A stretch of 64,000 nucleotides of DNA from Lithobates sylvaticus (GCA_028564925.1 CM053034.1:87026282-87090281), one strand, 5' to 3'. Numbered from the stretch's first letter, positions 9,731 to 21,705 are shown. Numbers and translations: made by a program. Notes: a model not told the origin generated them from the sequence alone.

Positions 9731-10240
9731 AAAATCTGCGCTCGTCTCTAAAAGGTGAAAATATAAATGCCGCAAACTTATAAGATTAAATACTCATCTT
9801 TCTGTAATATTGGATGCTGTGGAGGGACTACAATTTCACTGCATATTTTCATCTGTCATAGAATGGTGCGATGTAAGCACCTGTATCATGTGAGTACCCT
9901 GGAAGCTATTTTTTAATAGAAGGATGTTTTAAAACTTTAATACACTATCGAGCCACATTTTTTTTTATATGTTCGGAGGAAGCGCCAACGGATAGCTCAA
10001 GATCCAGCAGAGTTCTATTAACACAGAACCCAGAGGTGGTTCAATAGCGTGTTTTGACCAAACTTAGTTGTGCGGTCGCACGCTTTGAGGTGAGCAGATC
10101 CACAAAGAGTGGCTGAGCACAAGTGTGCAGTCATGTTGAAGAGTTTGGAGCACCATCACATGAATTTAAATCACTGTACATTTTTACACTGCCGAGTTAC
10201 ATATCGGGATCCAAGGAGAGAATGCAGTAAGCACCTCACA
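9731..10240. other. Unassigned stretch
   Basis: No gene, terminal repeat or known TE domain was recognised. The sequence is AT-rich and non-coding in all frames. It is probably an old repeat, bounded on the left by the decayed Tc1 end and on the right by retrovirus-like sequence. Confidence 0.4.
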
Positions 10241-11080
10241 ACTTCAGCTTGATCTGATGTCGGCTGACGGGCCTGCGGTCTCCACTAACAGAAAACAAGC
10301 AGAAGTGCTGGCAACAGGGAAGAGTGCTACCAACCCCTGCCCAGCACCAGCAACAACTGCGGAGTTCCAGGGAGCCAGGGCAGTCGGCCTCCCTCCCCAA
10401 CAGTTAGCTGGAGCAGATGATGTAGTGAATCTTCTACGCCCAGCTAAACTGCTGGCAACAAGACACTCTGTTGCTGGCCTCTGCCCTCCACTAACAAAGG
10501 ATGGATTTCCTGTGAAAGTGGATGGGACTACGGTCCTCACTTGTATAACCCAGTTAGGCTGGGCAGTCGGTCCAGATCCCCAACAGCATGACGGTCTGAA
10601 CCCAGTACCCTGTCTTCTCTCAAGCAGCTGTAGGGACTCTAGGGGGAAGGACCAGTCCGCACTTCCCTCCAGCAGTGGGTATGTTCTGTGAGAGAGGCAG
10701 AGGTTGTCTGGCTAAGTAATGCTCTGTTTGGTACACTTTGTTTGGGGTACTGTGTGGGTACAGGCATTGGGGGACTGAAACAATGGACTAACTTCAGAGT
10801 CAGGGGTCAACCCGTCTGGGGTCTCCTTGTGTGTTAGTCTTCTGCTGAAAGGGGAGAGATGTGACAGGAGGGCCAAGAATCCCTGGGAGTGGTTGGAAAA
10901 CCCTTGTTTCAGCTCCCCATGCACCCCATTAGGGGCACAGGGTGACTGAGAAAATGTGGCTTGGATTACTTAAAATGGGACAGTAATATGTATCCACAAA
11001 ATCTCCCAGGATATATAAAGACTATTCTTGGTTTAATTCTGAACTCAACATGTTAATTGAAAGATAATATCAAAAACAGA
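10241..11080 (+). mobile_element. Retrovirus-like 3' end with possible LTR (fossil)
   Basis: A purine run (gaaaggggagaga) lies directly before tgtgacaggagg at about 10859, the layout of a polypurine tract followed by a 3' LTR. A TATA-like atatataaag occurs near 11011. The upstream GC-rich part (10257-10691) is open in one frame but has no recognisable domain. The family is unclear, and the element is incomplete, broken and probably old. The right edge is cut by Penelope sequence near 11083. Confidence 0.35.
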
Positions 11081-11902
11081 AGAGTGGGACTTTTCAAGCG
11101 CCGGAACACATATTCATATAAAAATATAAATTTATTATAAAGAATTTACAAATTGATTGAAAGTTTGCAAATATCGATATGTCTCTACATGTTTCGCCTT
11201 CAAGTAGGCTTCTTCAGAAGAACTGCTAATATTATAATGCTATGTCCACTATAATGAGAAAAACATCAATCAATACACAACAAAACAAAAGACATACAAA
11301 ATTAAATCCATATCAAACAAAAACTGCTATTGATGATACCAAGAGGGCGGAGCGTAACCTCCAACACTGACCTGTGTATTCAGAAGGCATTGCCTGCAAT
11401 CCACGAATGGTTTGGTAACAGGGGTTCAAAAGCGGATGCAACCATAGAGAGGGAAATAGTATCCAAGATGAACACGTCTCAGAAGTCATCTATTAAATTT
11501 ATATAGGGACAGTTATTAGATAATATACAAAGATCAGGTAAGAGAGCACATATATCGTTAATTGTTCATATACATGTACACACCTTTAAGATAGTACCTA
11601 CCTAGAGTCTGATTAGAAAGGTGAAATCCCACAACCGCAGAAAATCGTCAAGAATGTCCCTTGCATTAAAGAACTTCTGATGAGAGATGTTTATATTTGT
11701 ATATACTTTTGGGAAGGACCCCTACGGGTTAATAATAGAGAATAAAATGAATTAATCATTAATCCTACAATGTTCATAACGCTTTCCCACCCAGCTTTTT
11801 ATTTATTATTTTATTACCTGGAAGATAGTTGCCCATCCAGATTATTACATCACAAATAAAGACCATACAAAGGTGATGAGAGATGAGAGGTATAAGAACC
11901 CC

Positions 11903-12617
11903 TGTTAGGTACCTGGATGGAGAGCCTGACTTTGCTGGGAGGAGGCCTCTCTTACGGCTCTGGTTCAGGGACCACTGGAGTGGGGACAGTGGACCCGTGA
12001 GCACAGCGGAGTAGGAGTGCCTGAACTGGATGCTGCGGCAGATGCTGGAGGCAGGCAGGAACCCTCTGATAGCAGGAACAGCAGGACCTGGCAGGCAGAA
12101 GACCAGTACCCGGATGCAGGATGGTCCCAAAGTGATGGCAGCAGTTCTGGAAACACACAGCATGTGTGGGATCAGGCGGAGAGTCGTCAGGCAGGCCGGG
12201 TCTGGTACACTGGGCAGGCAGGTAAATAGATGCAGGCAGGAGCAGGGTCAAGCAGGCCGGGGTCAGCGTTCAGGTATCAGTCCAAAGCAGAGTCAAACAA
12301 GCCGGGGTCAGGATTGGAGAGAACAGCAGAGTCAAGGAAGCCGGGTCAGAGTTCAGGAACACACAGATAAGAAACAGGTTTTAAGCAGGGTACAGCTGCA
12401 GACGAACAGCACCGATCAGGTGCAACTGCCATTTCTTAAAAAGGGCCACTGGCGCCAAACGGCGCTAGCGCGCTCACGTGTGCGCCCGCGATGCGCGCGC
12501 CCGCGCCTGAGGGACACGCCGGCGCGCACACCCGCGCTGATGCCTGGGCATTCCAGCGGCGCATGTGCGCATGCGCACACGCCGATTCGCCCGTGCAGTG
12601 CGAGCGGAGCCCTGACA
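11903..12617 (-). mobile_element. Solo LTR of a Ty3 chromovirus (fossil)
   Basis: The 715-bp sequence begins tgttaggtacctgga and ends ggagccctgaca, like the LTRs at 15614 and 20707, from which it differs clearly by eye. It is flanked by a 5-bp direct duplication, acccc, at 11898-11902 and 12618-12622. It is most likely the product of recombination between two LTRs of a related, somewhat older family member. Confidence 0.85.
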
Positions 12618-13599
12618 ACCCCAAACTTGCCCCTCTCTAAAGAATCAAAAAAAATGTCAAAGGTCAGATGATCTAAAGATAAAGTTCACAATAGGAGGGT
12701 AATCTGGAAGTGCAAAGTGTTTTGAATATCAAGCCAACAGAAAAAACAAGGAAAACCTCCAGTGGATCAGCTCATCTCATCAAGCCCTTTTATAACCCTC
12801 TCCACCTCTGGTTTTGGCGCCAAAATTTTGGCGCAAAAACACATGAGGTGAGGACACAATGATGTCACTATGGGTGCATGGTCGCACCGGAAGTGGCACG
12901 ATACCGGAACCGGTAGTGTCGGCTCCCAGCAGGAAATCCATCAATGCAGGACTCCCGCAGTACCCAACACAAAACCAGCACCGGATATCAGCAGCCGAAC
13001 TAACCGGAAATGACGCCAGCTATATAGAAAGCAGAAGTGAATTAGAGGCATCTATAAGGAGCCACCATTCAACTCAACATATAGGGCAAAACACAGAAAT
13101 ATGTTGAGAAGTAAAAGATGGAAAAAACTACAACTTCAACGCATTCCAATAACTAACTCAACAGAGAGACTAGATAGAAACACCAATTGCTGACCAAACC
13201 AGACAGCAATTTGGGAAAGCGCATCCTACTGTGACTAACGGCACGGACAGAAAAAAGGTCAGTTGACCCACAGACTGAAGGTTCCTCGGGTGTCCATATG
13301 GTACATCCGACCCCTGCACAAACCAATTAAGATGCATAGATGTCCCACATAATATTGCCAGACTCATTTATGGGGGTTATCATTATGTCTAATGACCCCC
13401 TAACATATACAAAAATAGAATGCATCAAAATGAAGGGGGAAATCAGGAAAACACCCTCCGATACTATCACAGATCAGAATAAAGCCCTCCTGCCCATCAT
13501 CTTGGACTGATAAAATTATAATATAAACAAAATCATGATACAAATACACTTAGAAAACGTTAACATAATGAGATAATTAAACCTCTTAACAATGGCGAT

Positions 13600-15150
13600 A
13601 AAAGCCTATAAAAAAGGCTTGAAGCTCAGCGATTCGTTCAGGTTACAATTCGTAACTTAGGTTATGAATCCATTTGGATTCTCTCTGTAAAATAATTTTA
13701 TCGATATCTCCCCCTCTGTCAAAGTCTGGGACAAATTCGAGAGCAAAAAACTTCATTTGAGATATATCAAATGAATGATACAAGCCCATATGTCAGCTAA
13801 TTGGAGTTTCCATTTTTTTCTTCTTAATGAGCGAGACATGGTCTCTAATTCTATGGAAAAGGGGCCTCTTAGTTTTGCCCACGTAAAATGCTTGGCACTG
13901 GCATCTCATAAAATAGACAACTCCAACAGTCTTACATGTCACATAAAAATTTCGGTCCAAACAATTGACCGTTCGGAAGAGTCACTTCTGTGGTATTCAT
14001 TAAGAGTTCACAGAATTCACATTTTCCACAAGGGAAAGTTCCCCTGCGTGGTGATTTTTCTCTTGAAGTTAGATGGCTATGAACCAGTTTGTCCTTGAGT
14101 GAGGTGGACTTGCGATAAGTTATCTGGGGATGGATGCCTACATATTTTGATAGTATCTCATCTGTAGATAGAAGATGCCAATATTTTTCAAAGATTTGGC
14201 AAACTTTTAATTGTTCACCTATATATCTTGTAATGCAGCGAACTTTGGATTCAGATTTCGGTGGCTTAGTTGAATGGATCAGTGATTGTCTTTCTTTTTG
14301 CTTAGCCCTATTGTAGGCCCATTTAAGGCAATTTTTGCTATATCCTCTCTCGCGTAATCGCATATGGAGAGCTTTAGCCTCGGATTCAAAGTCAAGATCC
14401 TTGCTAAAATTTCTCCTTATTCTCAGATACTGACTATAAGGAATACTCTGGACAAGGGACTTGAGATGAGAACTACCAGCATGCAGGATCGTATTCCCTG
14501 CCGATGGTTTTCTATATAAAGATGAACCAATAGTTTTGTCTTCATTGACATATATTTTGATGTCCAAAAAATTCACACTGATCTGATCACAGGTCATCGT
14601 GAATTTTAAATTGTAGGAATTGGTTTCTAAACAACTCAAACAGTGATAGCTCATCCCGAGTCCCGATCCAGACTATAAAAATATTGTCGATAAATCTCTT
14701 CCAAATTAAAATGTTTTGAAAGAACTCACTAAACTCCAGGGCAGAATATATCTCTCGCTCCCACCCCCCCAGATACAGGTTGGCGTACGATGGGGGACAT
14801 TTGGTCCCCATCGCCACCCCCTGCATCTGGAGGTAGTAGGAGTGATCGAATGTAAAAATGTTATTACTCAAAATAAATAGTAACAATTCCACAACAAAAT
14901 TGTTGTAAGCCCTAGCCCCCGGCTCACGTTCCGAGAGGAAGCCGCCTATAACTCGAGCCCCCAGTTTATGGGGGATCGAGTTATAAAGGGCCTCCACATC
15001 AATTGCTAATTGAAAGAGCTGATCACATTGGCCTCTGTACAATGTAGGAGACGGGCTGACTCCTACTGGAGCTCCTGCTATTGTGAGTAGGTGTCCTGTG
15101 TTTTTAGTTATGATAATGTCTAATTTACTGTGTGAAGCTCGTGACAACAA
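13600..15150 (-). pseudogene. Penelope reverse transcriptase / GIY-YIG endonuclease
   Basis: Reading leftwards from 15150: palm segment FQLAIDVEALYNSIPHKLG, then GVAMGTKCPPSYANLYLGG, then the active-site line KRFIDNIFIVW, where the usual Y/F-x-D-D box reads FIDN, so the second catalytic Asp is replaced. The frame then shifts near 14640 and continues with the thumb and linker (VNFLDIKIYVNEDKT; RKPSAGNTILHAGSSH). The GIY-YIG endonuclease (13760-13935) reads VVYFMRCQCQAFYVGKTKR, with catalytic-type Arg residues downstream (HRIRDH). The C-terminus (about 13600-13700) has the family's QRESKWIHNL pattern. The family normally encodes about 800-900 residues; here the N-terminal third is gone. The protein primes on nicked DNA and copies its RNA in the nucleus. 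This copy is inactive. Confidence 0.85.
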
Positions 15151-15160
15151 GTCTAACCTG

Positions 15161-15490
15161 TAGTGAAATCCTGATTAATCACAACAATGGCCAGGTGGGC
15201 ATGGAGTCACCTTGGCTGCTTTAAGGGATTTGTTAATTAGCCCATGTTAATTTATGTTTCTGGTTACAGCTGTATTGTTAGAGTACTATGATCAGGAGGA
15301 GAGAACCTCCTTCTGAATTGTGTATATAAGACTGTATTCTTGTTCTAATAAAGATTCCAGGTTCAAGCTGTTTTAACTGATCTAGTCTCGCCTGGTTCTT
15401 ACAAGATCTAATATCTGAAGTTCCAGACTGGAGGAAGCAGTGTGCTGATGGAAGCACTCAAGCGGAGTGAGACGGGGATCCGTCACAGGG
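15161..15490 (+). mobile_element. LTR-like segment (fossil)
   Basis: The segment starts tgtagtgaaatcc and has gtgtatataagactg (TATA-type) near 15325, aataaag (polyadenylation-type) about 20 bp later, and an end near ccgtcaca at 15480-15488. The order TG, TATA, AATAAA, CA is that of a retroviral LTR. No clear flanking duplication was found and no coding part is attached, so the family and exact ends are uncertain. Confidence 0.4.
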
Positions 15491-15608
15491 GTATTGTTTG
15501 TAGAACTTTGAGGAAAATAACGAATTCAACCACTTGCCGTCCACGCTATAGCTGAAAGATGGCTGCAGCGTGGACTTAATTTGCCAGGAGGGCATCCATG
15601 GACGTCCT
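15491..15608. mobile_element. Left part of a MITE split by the Ty3 insertion
   Basis: The sequence aaccacttgccgtccacgc resembles the end of the TTAA-target element at 29067 (ccacttcccgacc). It is cut at 15609 by the Ty3 element and resumes at 21447. Confidence 0.5.
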
Positions 15609-15613
15609 CCCGT

Positions 15614-16348
15614 TGTTAGGTACCTGAGTGGTGAGCCTGACTTCGCTGGGAGAGGGCCTCTCTTACGGCTCTGGTTCAGGGCCCACTGGAGTGGAGACAG
15701 TGGTCCCGTGAGCACAGCGGGGTAGGAGTGCCTGGAATGGATGCTGTGGGAGACGTAGCTGATCAGTAGCGATCTCCTGGATGTTGAAGCAGCAGAGACT
15801 GGCAGGTAGCGGAGCAGGGTCCGGATGTAGGGTGACCCCGAGATGGCGTCAGCAACTCTGGAAGTATGCAGCATGCAGGGAGCAGGCAGAGGGGTCGTCA
15901 GGCAGGCCGGGTCTGGATACACTTGGCAGGCAGGTAAGTGGGCACAGGCAATGGAGAGGTCAGACAGGCAGGAGATCAGCGTTCAGGTATCAGTCCAAAG
16001 CAGAGTCAACAGGCCGGAATCAGGAGTGGAGAAGGCAGCAGAGTCAAGTGGAAGCCGGATCAGGTAAACAGGAGTACACAACAGAGGCAGTTTAAACAAG
16101 GGGCAAACTGCAGACGAACAGCACTTGACATGTGCAGCTGTCATTCTTTTAAAGGCCAACTGGCGCCAAACAGCGCTAACGCGTCACGTGTGCGCCCGCG
16201 ACGCACGTGCCCGCGCTCGCTGCGCACGCGCGCACGCCTGAGGAGTACGACGGCGCGTACCCTCGTTTCGACGCCCGGACGAATCAGCGGCGCGTGTGCG
16301 CATGCGCGCGCGCCGATTCGACCGTACGTCGCAAGTGGAGCCCTGACA
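15614..16348 (-). repeat. 3' LTR of the Ty3 chromovirus
   Basis: The 735-bp repeat runs from tgttaggtacc to gagccctgaca and is nearly identical to the LTR at 20707-21441. It is the 3' LTR because the element is on the minus strand. Confidence 0.95.
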
Positions 16349-16399
16349 TTGCCCCCCCACAAGGGGCAACCTCCGGGTGCCCAGTTGGTCATCCTTCTC

Positions 16400-17700
16400 A
16401 GGGTGTGAAATGAAAAAAGCACGAATTAGTCTTCCAGCATGTATATTGTCCTCAGGTTCCCAAGAATTGCTTTCTGGGCCGAAGCCCTTCCATTTGATTA
16501 GAAACTGTCTTTGCCCTTGTCGCCTTCTACAGTCTAGAACAACTTCTACCTCGTACTCCTCGTTTCCATCCACTAGGACAGGTTCAGGAGGCCCGGACTC
16601 CCTATTGGGGAAGGGATCGGGTACCGAGGGTTTCAATAGAGAGACATGAAACACAGGATGTATCTTCATGGTGTCTGGCAGGGACAGTTCATAGGACACC
16701 TCATTAATCCTCCTCTTTACAGGAAAAGGGCCCAGGAACTTGGGTGCCAACTTCTTAGAGGGACAGGTTAACTTTAAATTAGAAGAGGAAAGCCATACCT
16801 GATCCCCGATTTGCAGATTCAACTCTCCCCTCCTCTTTTGGTCAAAGGCTTTCTTACTGTCCGCCTGGGCCTTGGTTATGGCTTCCTGGAGGATTTGGTT
16901 GTTGCGGCTTAGGAAGGTCACTGCGTCCTGGACCGCTGGAACTGAGGACTCTGTAAGAAAATCTGGTAGAAATGTTAAATGGAACCCATAATTGGCGAAA
17001 AACGGGGACTGTCCCGTGGTCGAGTGGCTGGCGTTGTTGTACGCGAATTCTGCTAAGGGCAGCAGAGAAACCCAATCATCTTGCACAAATGAAGTGAAAC
17101 ACCTAATATATTGTTCGAGGGTCTGGTTTGTGCGCTCAGTCTGCCCATTAGTTTGAGGGTGGTAAGCTGAGGATAGGGCCAGCTCAATCTTTAGACTATC
17201 ACACAGTGCCCTCCAAAACCGCGAGGTGAACTGGACTCCCCTGTCCGAGACTATATTCTTGGGTACCCCGTGTAACCTAACGATCTCTCGGATAAAAACA
17301 CGGGCCGTCTCTGCTGCAGATGGGGTTCCCCTTAGGGGTAGGAAGTGGGCCATCTTTGAGAGTCGGTCAACGACTACAAAGATGGCCGTGTGATCTTCAG
17401 AGGGGGGCAGCTCGACTATAAAGTCCATCATTATCATACGCCAGGGTCGATCAGGTGCAGGTAGAGGCTTGAGTAGGCCCCAGGCCCGGCCCCTAGTAGT
17501 CTTGCTTCGGGAGCACACTGGGCATGAACTGACATACTTGGAGCAGAATTCCTTCAGACCAGGCCACCAGAAGGTGCGCTGCACCAAGTCAAGAGTCTTT
17601 CGGGCCCCAAAGTGTCCTGCTAGTGGGTGATCGTGGAGGAGGGCCAATACTTTAACCCGGATGGGTTCGGGAACAAACACCTGGCTGTCCTTCCAGAGAA
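16400..17700 (-). pseudogene. Ty3 integrase and chromodomain region (fossil part)
   Basis: The zinc-binding HHCC part is at about 17500-17640 (HDHPLAGHFGARKT; CPVCSRSK). The DDE core at about 16990-17450 has MDFIVELPPS, IVSDRGVQFTSRFW and SAYHPQTNGQTERTN. A GPF/Y-type segment at about 16700-16760 (FLGPFPVKRRINEVSYEL) follows, then a chromodomain at about 16430-16580 (RRRQGQRQFLIKWKGFG). Integrase inserts the cDNA; the chromodomain is the mark of chromoviruses. Confidence 0.95.
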
Positions 17701-17749
17701 GCCCCTCTCTACGATTTAGTGAAAGTCCTGGGGAAGGAGCGGGTTCAGG

Positions 17750-19700
17750 GAGGCCTCCCTGATCTGGGACAGTAAATCCGGCTGTAGTAGAAGGAAGTTG
17801 CTTGCAGGGAGGATGGTATCAGGAGGTGTGGAGTCTTTAGGGCAGTCGAACATGCGTGAAAGCGCATCTGGCTTTACATTTTTAGATCCAGGCCGGTAGG
17901 TAATGTGGAAGCTGAAACGTGAAAAGAAGAGGGCCCAGCGGGCTTGTCGTGGTTTTAGACGTTTTGCCGTCCTTAAGTACTCAAGATTCTTGTGGTCCGT
18001 GTAAATTAGTACAGGGTGGACTGCTCCCTCCAGCAAGTACCTCCATTCCTCCAGCGCTGATTTTATGGCTAGCAGTTCTCGGTCACCTACATCGTAGTTC
18101 CTTTCTGCGGGTGAAAGTTTCCGGGAAAAGAAGCCCACAGGGTGCATTAGGTCCTTATTGCCCTGGCGTTGGGAGACCACGGCCCCCACTGCTACCTCAG
18201 AGGCATCCACTTCCAGGATGTATGGGAGAGATGGGTCAGGGTGACTGAGGATGGGAGCGGATGTGAATCGCTCCTTGAGTTTCACAAACGCCTCCTGGGC
18301 CTCTGGACCCCAATGAAACCGTACATTCTGCCTTGTTAGCTGTGTGATTGGTGAGATGATGGCCGAGAACCCCTTGATGAACTTTCTGTAAAAATTAGCA
18401 AATCCGACAAAACGCTGCACACCCTTCTTGTCAGAGGGTGGCGGCCAGTCCAGCACAGCCGTTACCTTCTGCGGGTCCATCTCGATGCCTGCTGGGGAGA
18501 TCTGAAGACCCAAGAATTGGATGCTCTGCTGCTCGAAGGTGCACTTCTCTGCTTTCGCGTACAATCCGTGCTGACGAAGACGGAGTAAGACTCGGCCCAC
18601 ATGCCCCCGATGCTGCTCAAGCGTTCTGGAGAAGATTAGGATGTCATCCAAGTATACAATGACAAAAATGTCCAGGAAGTCCCTGAAGACCTCATTTATG
18701 AGGTGCTGGAAAGTAGCCGGGGCATTACAAAGGCCGAAGGGCATAACTAAGTATTCGTAATGCCCAAAACGGGTACGAAATGCAGTCTTCCATTCATCAC
18801 CTGATCGGATGCGAACCAGGTTATAGGCCCCTCTTAAGTCCAGTTTGGAGAATATGGTGGCCGCTCTTAGTTTTTGAAACAGTTCCGGTATTAAGGGTAA
18901 GGGATAGCGATTTTTAATTGTAACTTTATTTAGCTCCCGGTAGTCCACACAGGGTCGGAGTGACTGGTCTTTCTTGGTTACAAAGAATATGCCGGCCCCT
19001 GCGGGTGAGGTGGAGTGACGTATAAACCCCTTCTTTAGGTTCTCCGAAATGTAGGCCTTCAGGGCCTCTTGTTCCTTCTCGGAAAGGGGGAAGATACGCC
19101 CGAACGGAATCTCGGCCCCCGGCAAAAGTTCTATGGGACAATCATAGGTGCGGTGTGGGGGTAGGGTGTCCGCTCCCCGTTTACTAAAGACGTCTAAGAA
19201 TTCATGGTATGGTTCCGGTACCGCTTGGATCAGGTCAGTATCAGAGTCCAGACAAAGAAGCGTAGCGGGTTGTACCGGAGCTTCGTGTAAGCAATGTTCC
19301 AGGCAGTAGGGGGACTGGAACTTGACCTCCCCTGTGGACCAGCAGATGGTCGGATCGTGTGCCTGCAACCAGGGGATGCCCAGGATCACTGGGAACAGGG
19401 GGGACGAGATTACGTCCAAGGTTAACAGTTCCTGGTGGTGGAGAGAAGAGATAGTGAACAGAGGTTGGGTCTCCTGGACAACTTGGCCCGATTTAATGCG
19501 GGAACCGTCAGCCAGGAAGACGGATAGTCCGCGGGCCTTCCTCTGAAGAGGAATGTCGTGCCGGCTGGCAAAGGTGGTATCGATGAAACAGCTGCAGGCT
19601 CCTGAATCAAGGATGGCGTTGGTGCGAATCGTCCTTCCCAGGAACTGAAAAGACAGGGGTAGAGAGATGTGGGTGGCATGGACTGGTAAGTGAGCAGAGT
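17750..19700 (-). pseudogene. Ty3 protease, reverse transcriptase and RNase H region (fossil part)
   Basis: Aspartic protease at about 19400-19640 (AILDSGACSCFIDT). Reverse transcriptase at about 18300-19000, with the active-site line [14 protein letters not shown] at about 18640-18680. RNase H at about 17850-18250, with the late motif VLIYTDHKNLEYL near 17980-18015. Gene order and motifs are standard for the Ty3 group. Confidence 0.95.
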
Positions 19701-19729
19701 TGATTGACACAGACGAAAGGCACTTACGC

Positions 19730-20697
19730 AGCTTGCTCGGGCAACTGTTCACAAAGTGTCCGGGCCCACCACAGTACAGGCACAAATTTAGTTGACGGCG
19801 TCGGGCACGTTCCTCCAGAGACAGAGTGGGTCGCATGAGACCAAGCTGCATCGGCTCGCCGGCATCGGGAAGAGGATGGGCAGGGGCCATTGGCTGAGCA
19901 GGCATGTAACGGCCAGCCGGTAATGGAGCCCTTGCGGTCATCCAAGCCGGACGGTGGACTTGAGCGGATCTCTCGACTCTGCGTTCCCGGAGCCGACGGT
20001 CAATTTGTATGCTCAAAGTTATCAGGCCCTCCAAAGTGTCTGGGGTGCCCACTCGGGCAAGTTCATCCTTTAGGCCTTCGGAGAGGCCCATGCGGAACTG
20101 ATGCCTTAAAGCCGAGTCATTCCACTGGGTGTCTGCGCTCCATCGTCTAAAGTCTGTCACATAGTCCTCGGCCGTTCTGCGGCCTTGCTGGAGCGCAGAT
20201 AGAGCAGACTCGGCGGTGGTGGTTAGCTGGGGGTCCTCGTAGAGTTGCGCCATGGCTTCCAGGAAAGACGAGAGGGACTGCGTCAGCATGCTATTTCCCT
20301 CCAGCAGGCGATGAGCCCAAATCTGAGGTTCGCCCTGCAGCAGGGAGATTACGAACCCCACTTTGGTGGCCTCTAGGGAGAAGGTTCTGGGTTGAAGAGC
20401 AAAGTATAACTGGCAGGCGTTGCGGAAGACACGGAATTTGGAACGATCTCCGGAGAAGCGATCAGGGACAGGTACTCTGGGTTCAGGAGGCAGCATCACC
20501 ACCGCAGGAGGAGTAGCAGGTGTTGCAGAAGGTTGCGGAGATGTAGGAGCCGCAACATTGGGGTCAGCAAGTTGCTGCACTCGACCTTCCAGTCTGGTAT
20601 ACCCTTCTTGCAGGGATTGCACCGCCTGAGTGAGGGCTGCCAGGTGTGAGCAGAACTCCTTCATGGCAGAGGCTTCTCCCGCAGGCTCAGTCATGGC
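19730..20697 (-). pseudogene. Ty3 gag region (fossil part)
   Basis: The region starts near MTEPAGEASAMKE at about 20697. It has a capsid-like part (DRFSGDRSKFRVFRNACQLY at about 20400-20460) and one CCHC zinc knuckle, CLYCGGPGHFVNSC, at about 19750-19795. Gag packages the element RNA in the cytoplasm. Confidence 0.9.
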
Positions 20698-20706
20698 TGT
20701 TCGTAC

Positions 20707-21441
20707 TGTTAGGTACCTGAGTGGTGAGCCTGACTTCGCTGGGAGAGGGCCTCTCTTACGGCTCTGGTTCAGGGCCCACTGGAGTGGAGACAGTGGTCCC
20801 GTGAGCACAGCGGGGTAGGAGTGCCTGGAATGGATGCTGTGGGAGACGTAGCTGATCAGTAGCGATCTCCTGGATGTTGAAGCAGCAGAGACTGGCAGGT
20901 AGCGGAGCAGGGTCCGGATGTAGGGTGACCCCGAGATGGCGTCAGCAACTCTGGAAGTATGCAGCATGCAGGGAGCAGGCAGAGGGGTCGTCAGGCAGGC
21001 CGGGTCTGGATACACTTGGCAGGCAGGTAAGTGGGCACAGGCAATGGAGAGGTCAGACAGGCAGGAGATCAGCGTTCAGGTATCAGTCCAAAGCAGAGTC
21101 AACAGGCCGGAATCAGGAGTGGAGAAGGCAGCAGAGTCAAGTGGAAGCCGGATCAGGTAAACAGGAGTACACAACAGAGGCAGGTTAAACAAGGGGCAAA
21201 CTGCAGACGAACAGCACTTGACATGTGCAGCTGTCATTCTTTTAAAGGCCAACTGGCGCCAAACAGCGCTAACGCGTCACGTGTGCGCCCGCGACGCACG
21301 TGCCCGCGCTCGCTGCGCACGCGCGCGCGCCTGAGGAGTACGACGGCGCGTACCCTCGTTTCGACGCCCGGACGAATCAGCGGCGCGTGTGCGCATGCGC
21401 GCGCGCCGATTCGACCGTACGTCGCAAGTGGAGCCCTGACA
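20707..21441 (-). repeat. 5' LTR of the Ty3 chromovirus
   Basis: The 735-bp repeat has the same ends as the LTR at 15614 and carries the promoter of the element on the minus strand. Confidence 0.95.
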
Positions 21442-21558
21442 CCCGTGCTTGAGCGGCCTGTGCACCCCCTGCAGGGCGTGCGCGGCGCGCTCAGTGATAG
21501 AGTCTATGAGACTCGGCTGATCACAGATTGGAGTAAGGGGTCGATCCCGACCTCTTAT

Positions 21559-21597
21559 CACGTGATCAGCTGTCAGCCAATGACAGCTGATCATGTG
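21559..21597. repeat. Hairpin 1
   Basis: The 17-bp arms (cacgtgatcagctgtca and its complement with one mismatch) are separated by 5 bp. Confidence 0.85.
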
Positions 21598-21623
21598 AAG
21601 TAAACAGGGCCTGTAATCAGCTA

Positions 21624-21660
21624 TTTTTCCTCTTCACGCTGGTAGCGTGAAGAGGAAAAA
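21624..21660. repeat. Hairpin 2
   Basis: The perfect 17-bp arms (tttttcctcttcacgct) are separated by 3 bp. Confidence 0.9.
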
Positions 21661-21705
21661 AAAAATCCAATCACCGGCGGCTGCAAGAGGGACATCGGTC
21701 CTGAT

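Larger units (their letters stand above)
11083..15160 (-). mobile_element. Penelope-like retroelement (5'-truncated)
   Basis: A minus-strand element has a reverse transcriptase and a C-terminal GIY-YIG endonuclease (about 15150-13600). A long 3' region follows (13600-11250, including a GC-rich block with ggttttggcgccaaaa near 12812). The 3' end at about 11083-11225 contains acatgtttcgcc...cttcttcagaag, a motif common in Penelope terminal repeats. The protein start is missing: the frame begins inside the reverse transcriptase at about 15150, next to an LTR-like segment. A solo Ty3-type LTR is inserted in the 3' region at 11903-12617. The exact limits of the terminal repeat are uncertain. Confidence 0.75.
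15614..21441 (-). mobile_element. Ty3-type chromovirus LTR retrotransposon, full length (fossil)
   Basis: This 5,828-bp element has two 735-bp LTRs and a 5-bp target duplication, cccgt, at 15609-15613 and 21442-21446. The order on the minus strand is LTR, gag, protease, reverse transcriptase, RNase H, integrase, chromodomain, LTR, which defines a Ty3 chromovirus. By eye the two LTRs differ at only about two positions, so the insertion is recent. The coding part looks nearly whole, with about one break. The integrase chromodomain suggests targeting to marked chromatin. It landed in an older MITE within the mucin locus. Confidence 0.95.

Noticed and set aside
10257-10691. 144-codon plus-strand open frame as a host gene
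   Set aside because: No domain, no splice context, next to a purine tract and LTR-like start. More likely part of a retroelement fossil.
12436-12624. GC-rich end of the solo LTR as a CpG-island promoter of a host gene
   Set aside because: The same GC-rich block is part of every LTR of this family (16150-16340 and 21245-21435).
15781-16413. Plus-strand open frames in the LTRs (also at 20874-21603)
   Set aside because: Antisense to the LTRs and repeated in both. They reflect GC-rich LTR composition.
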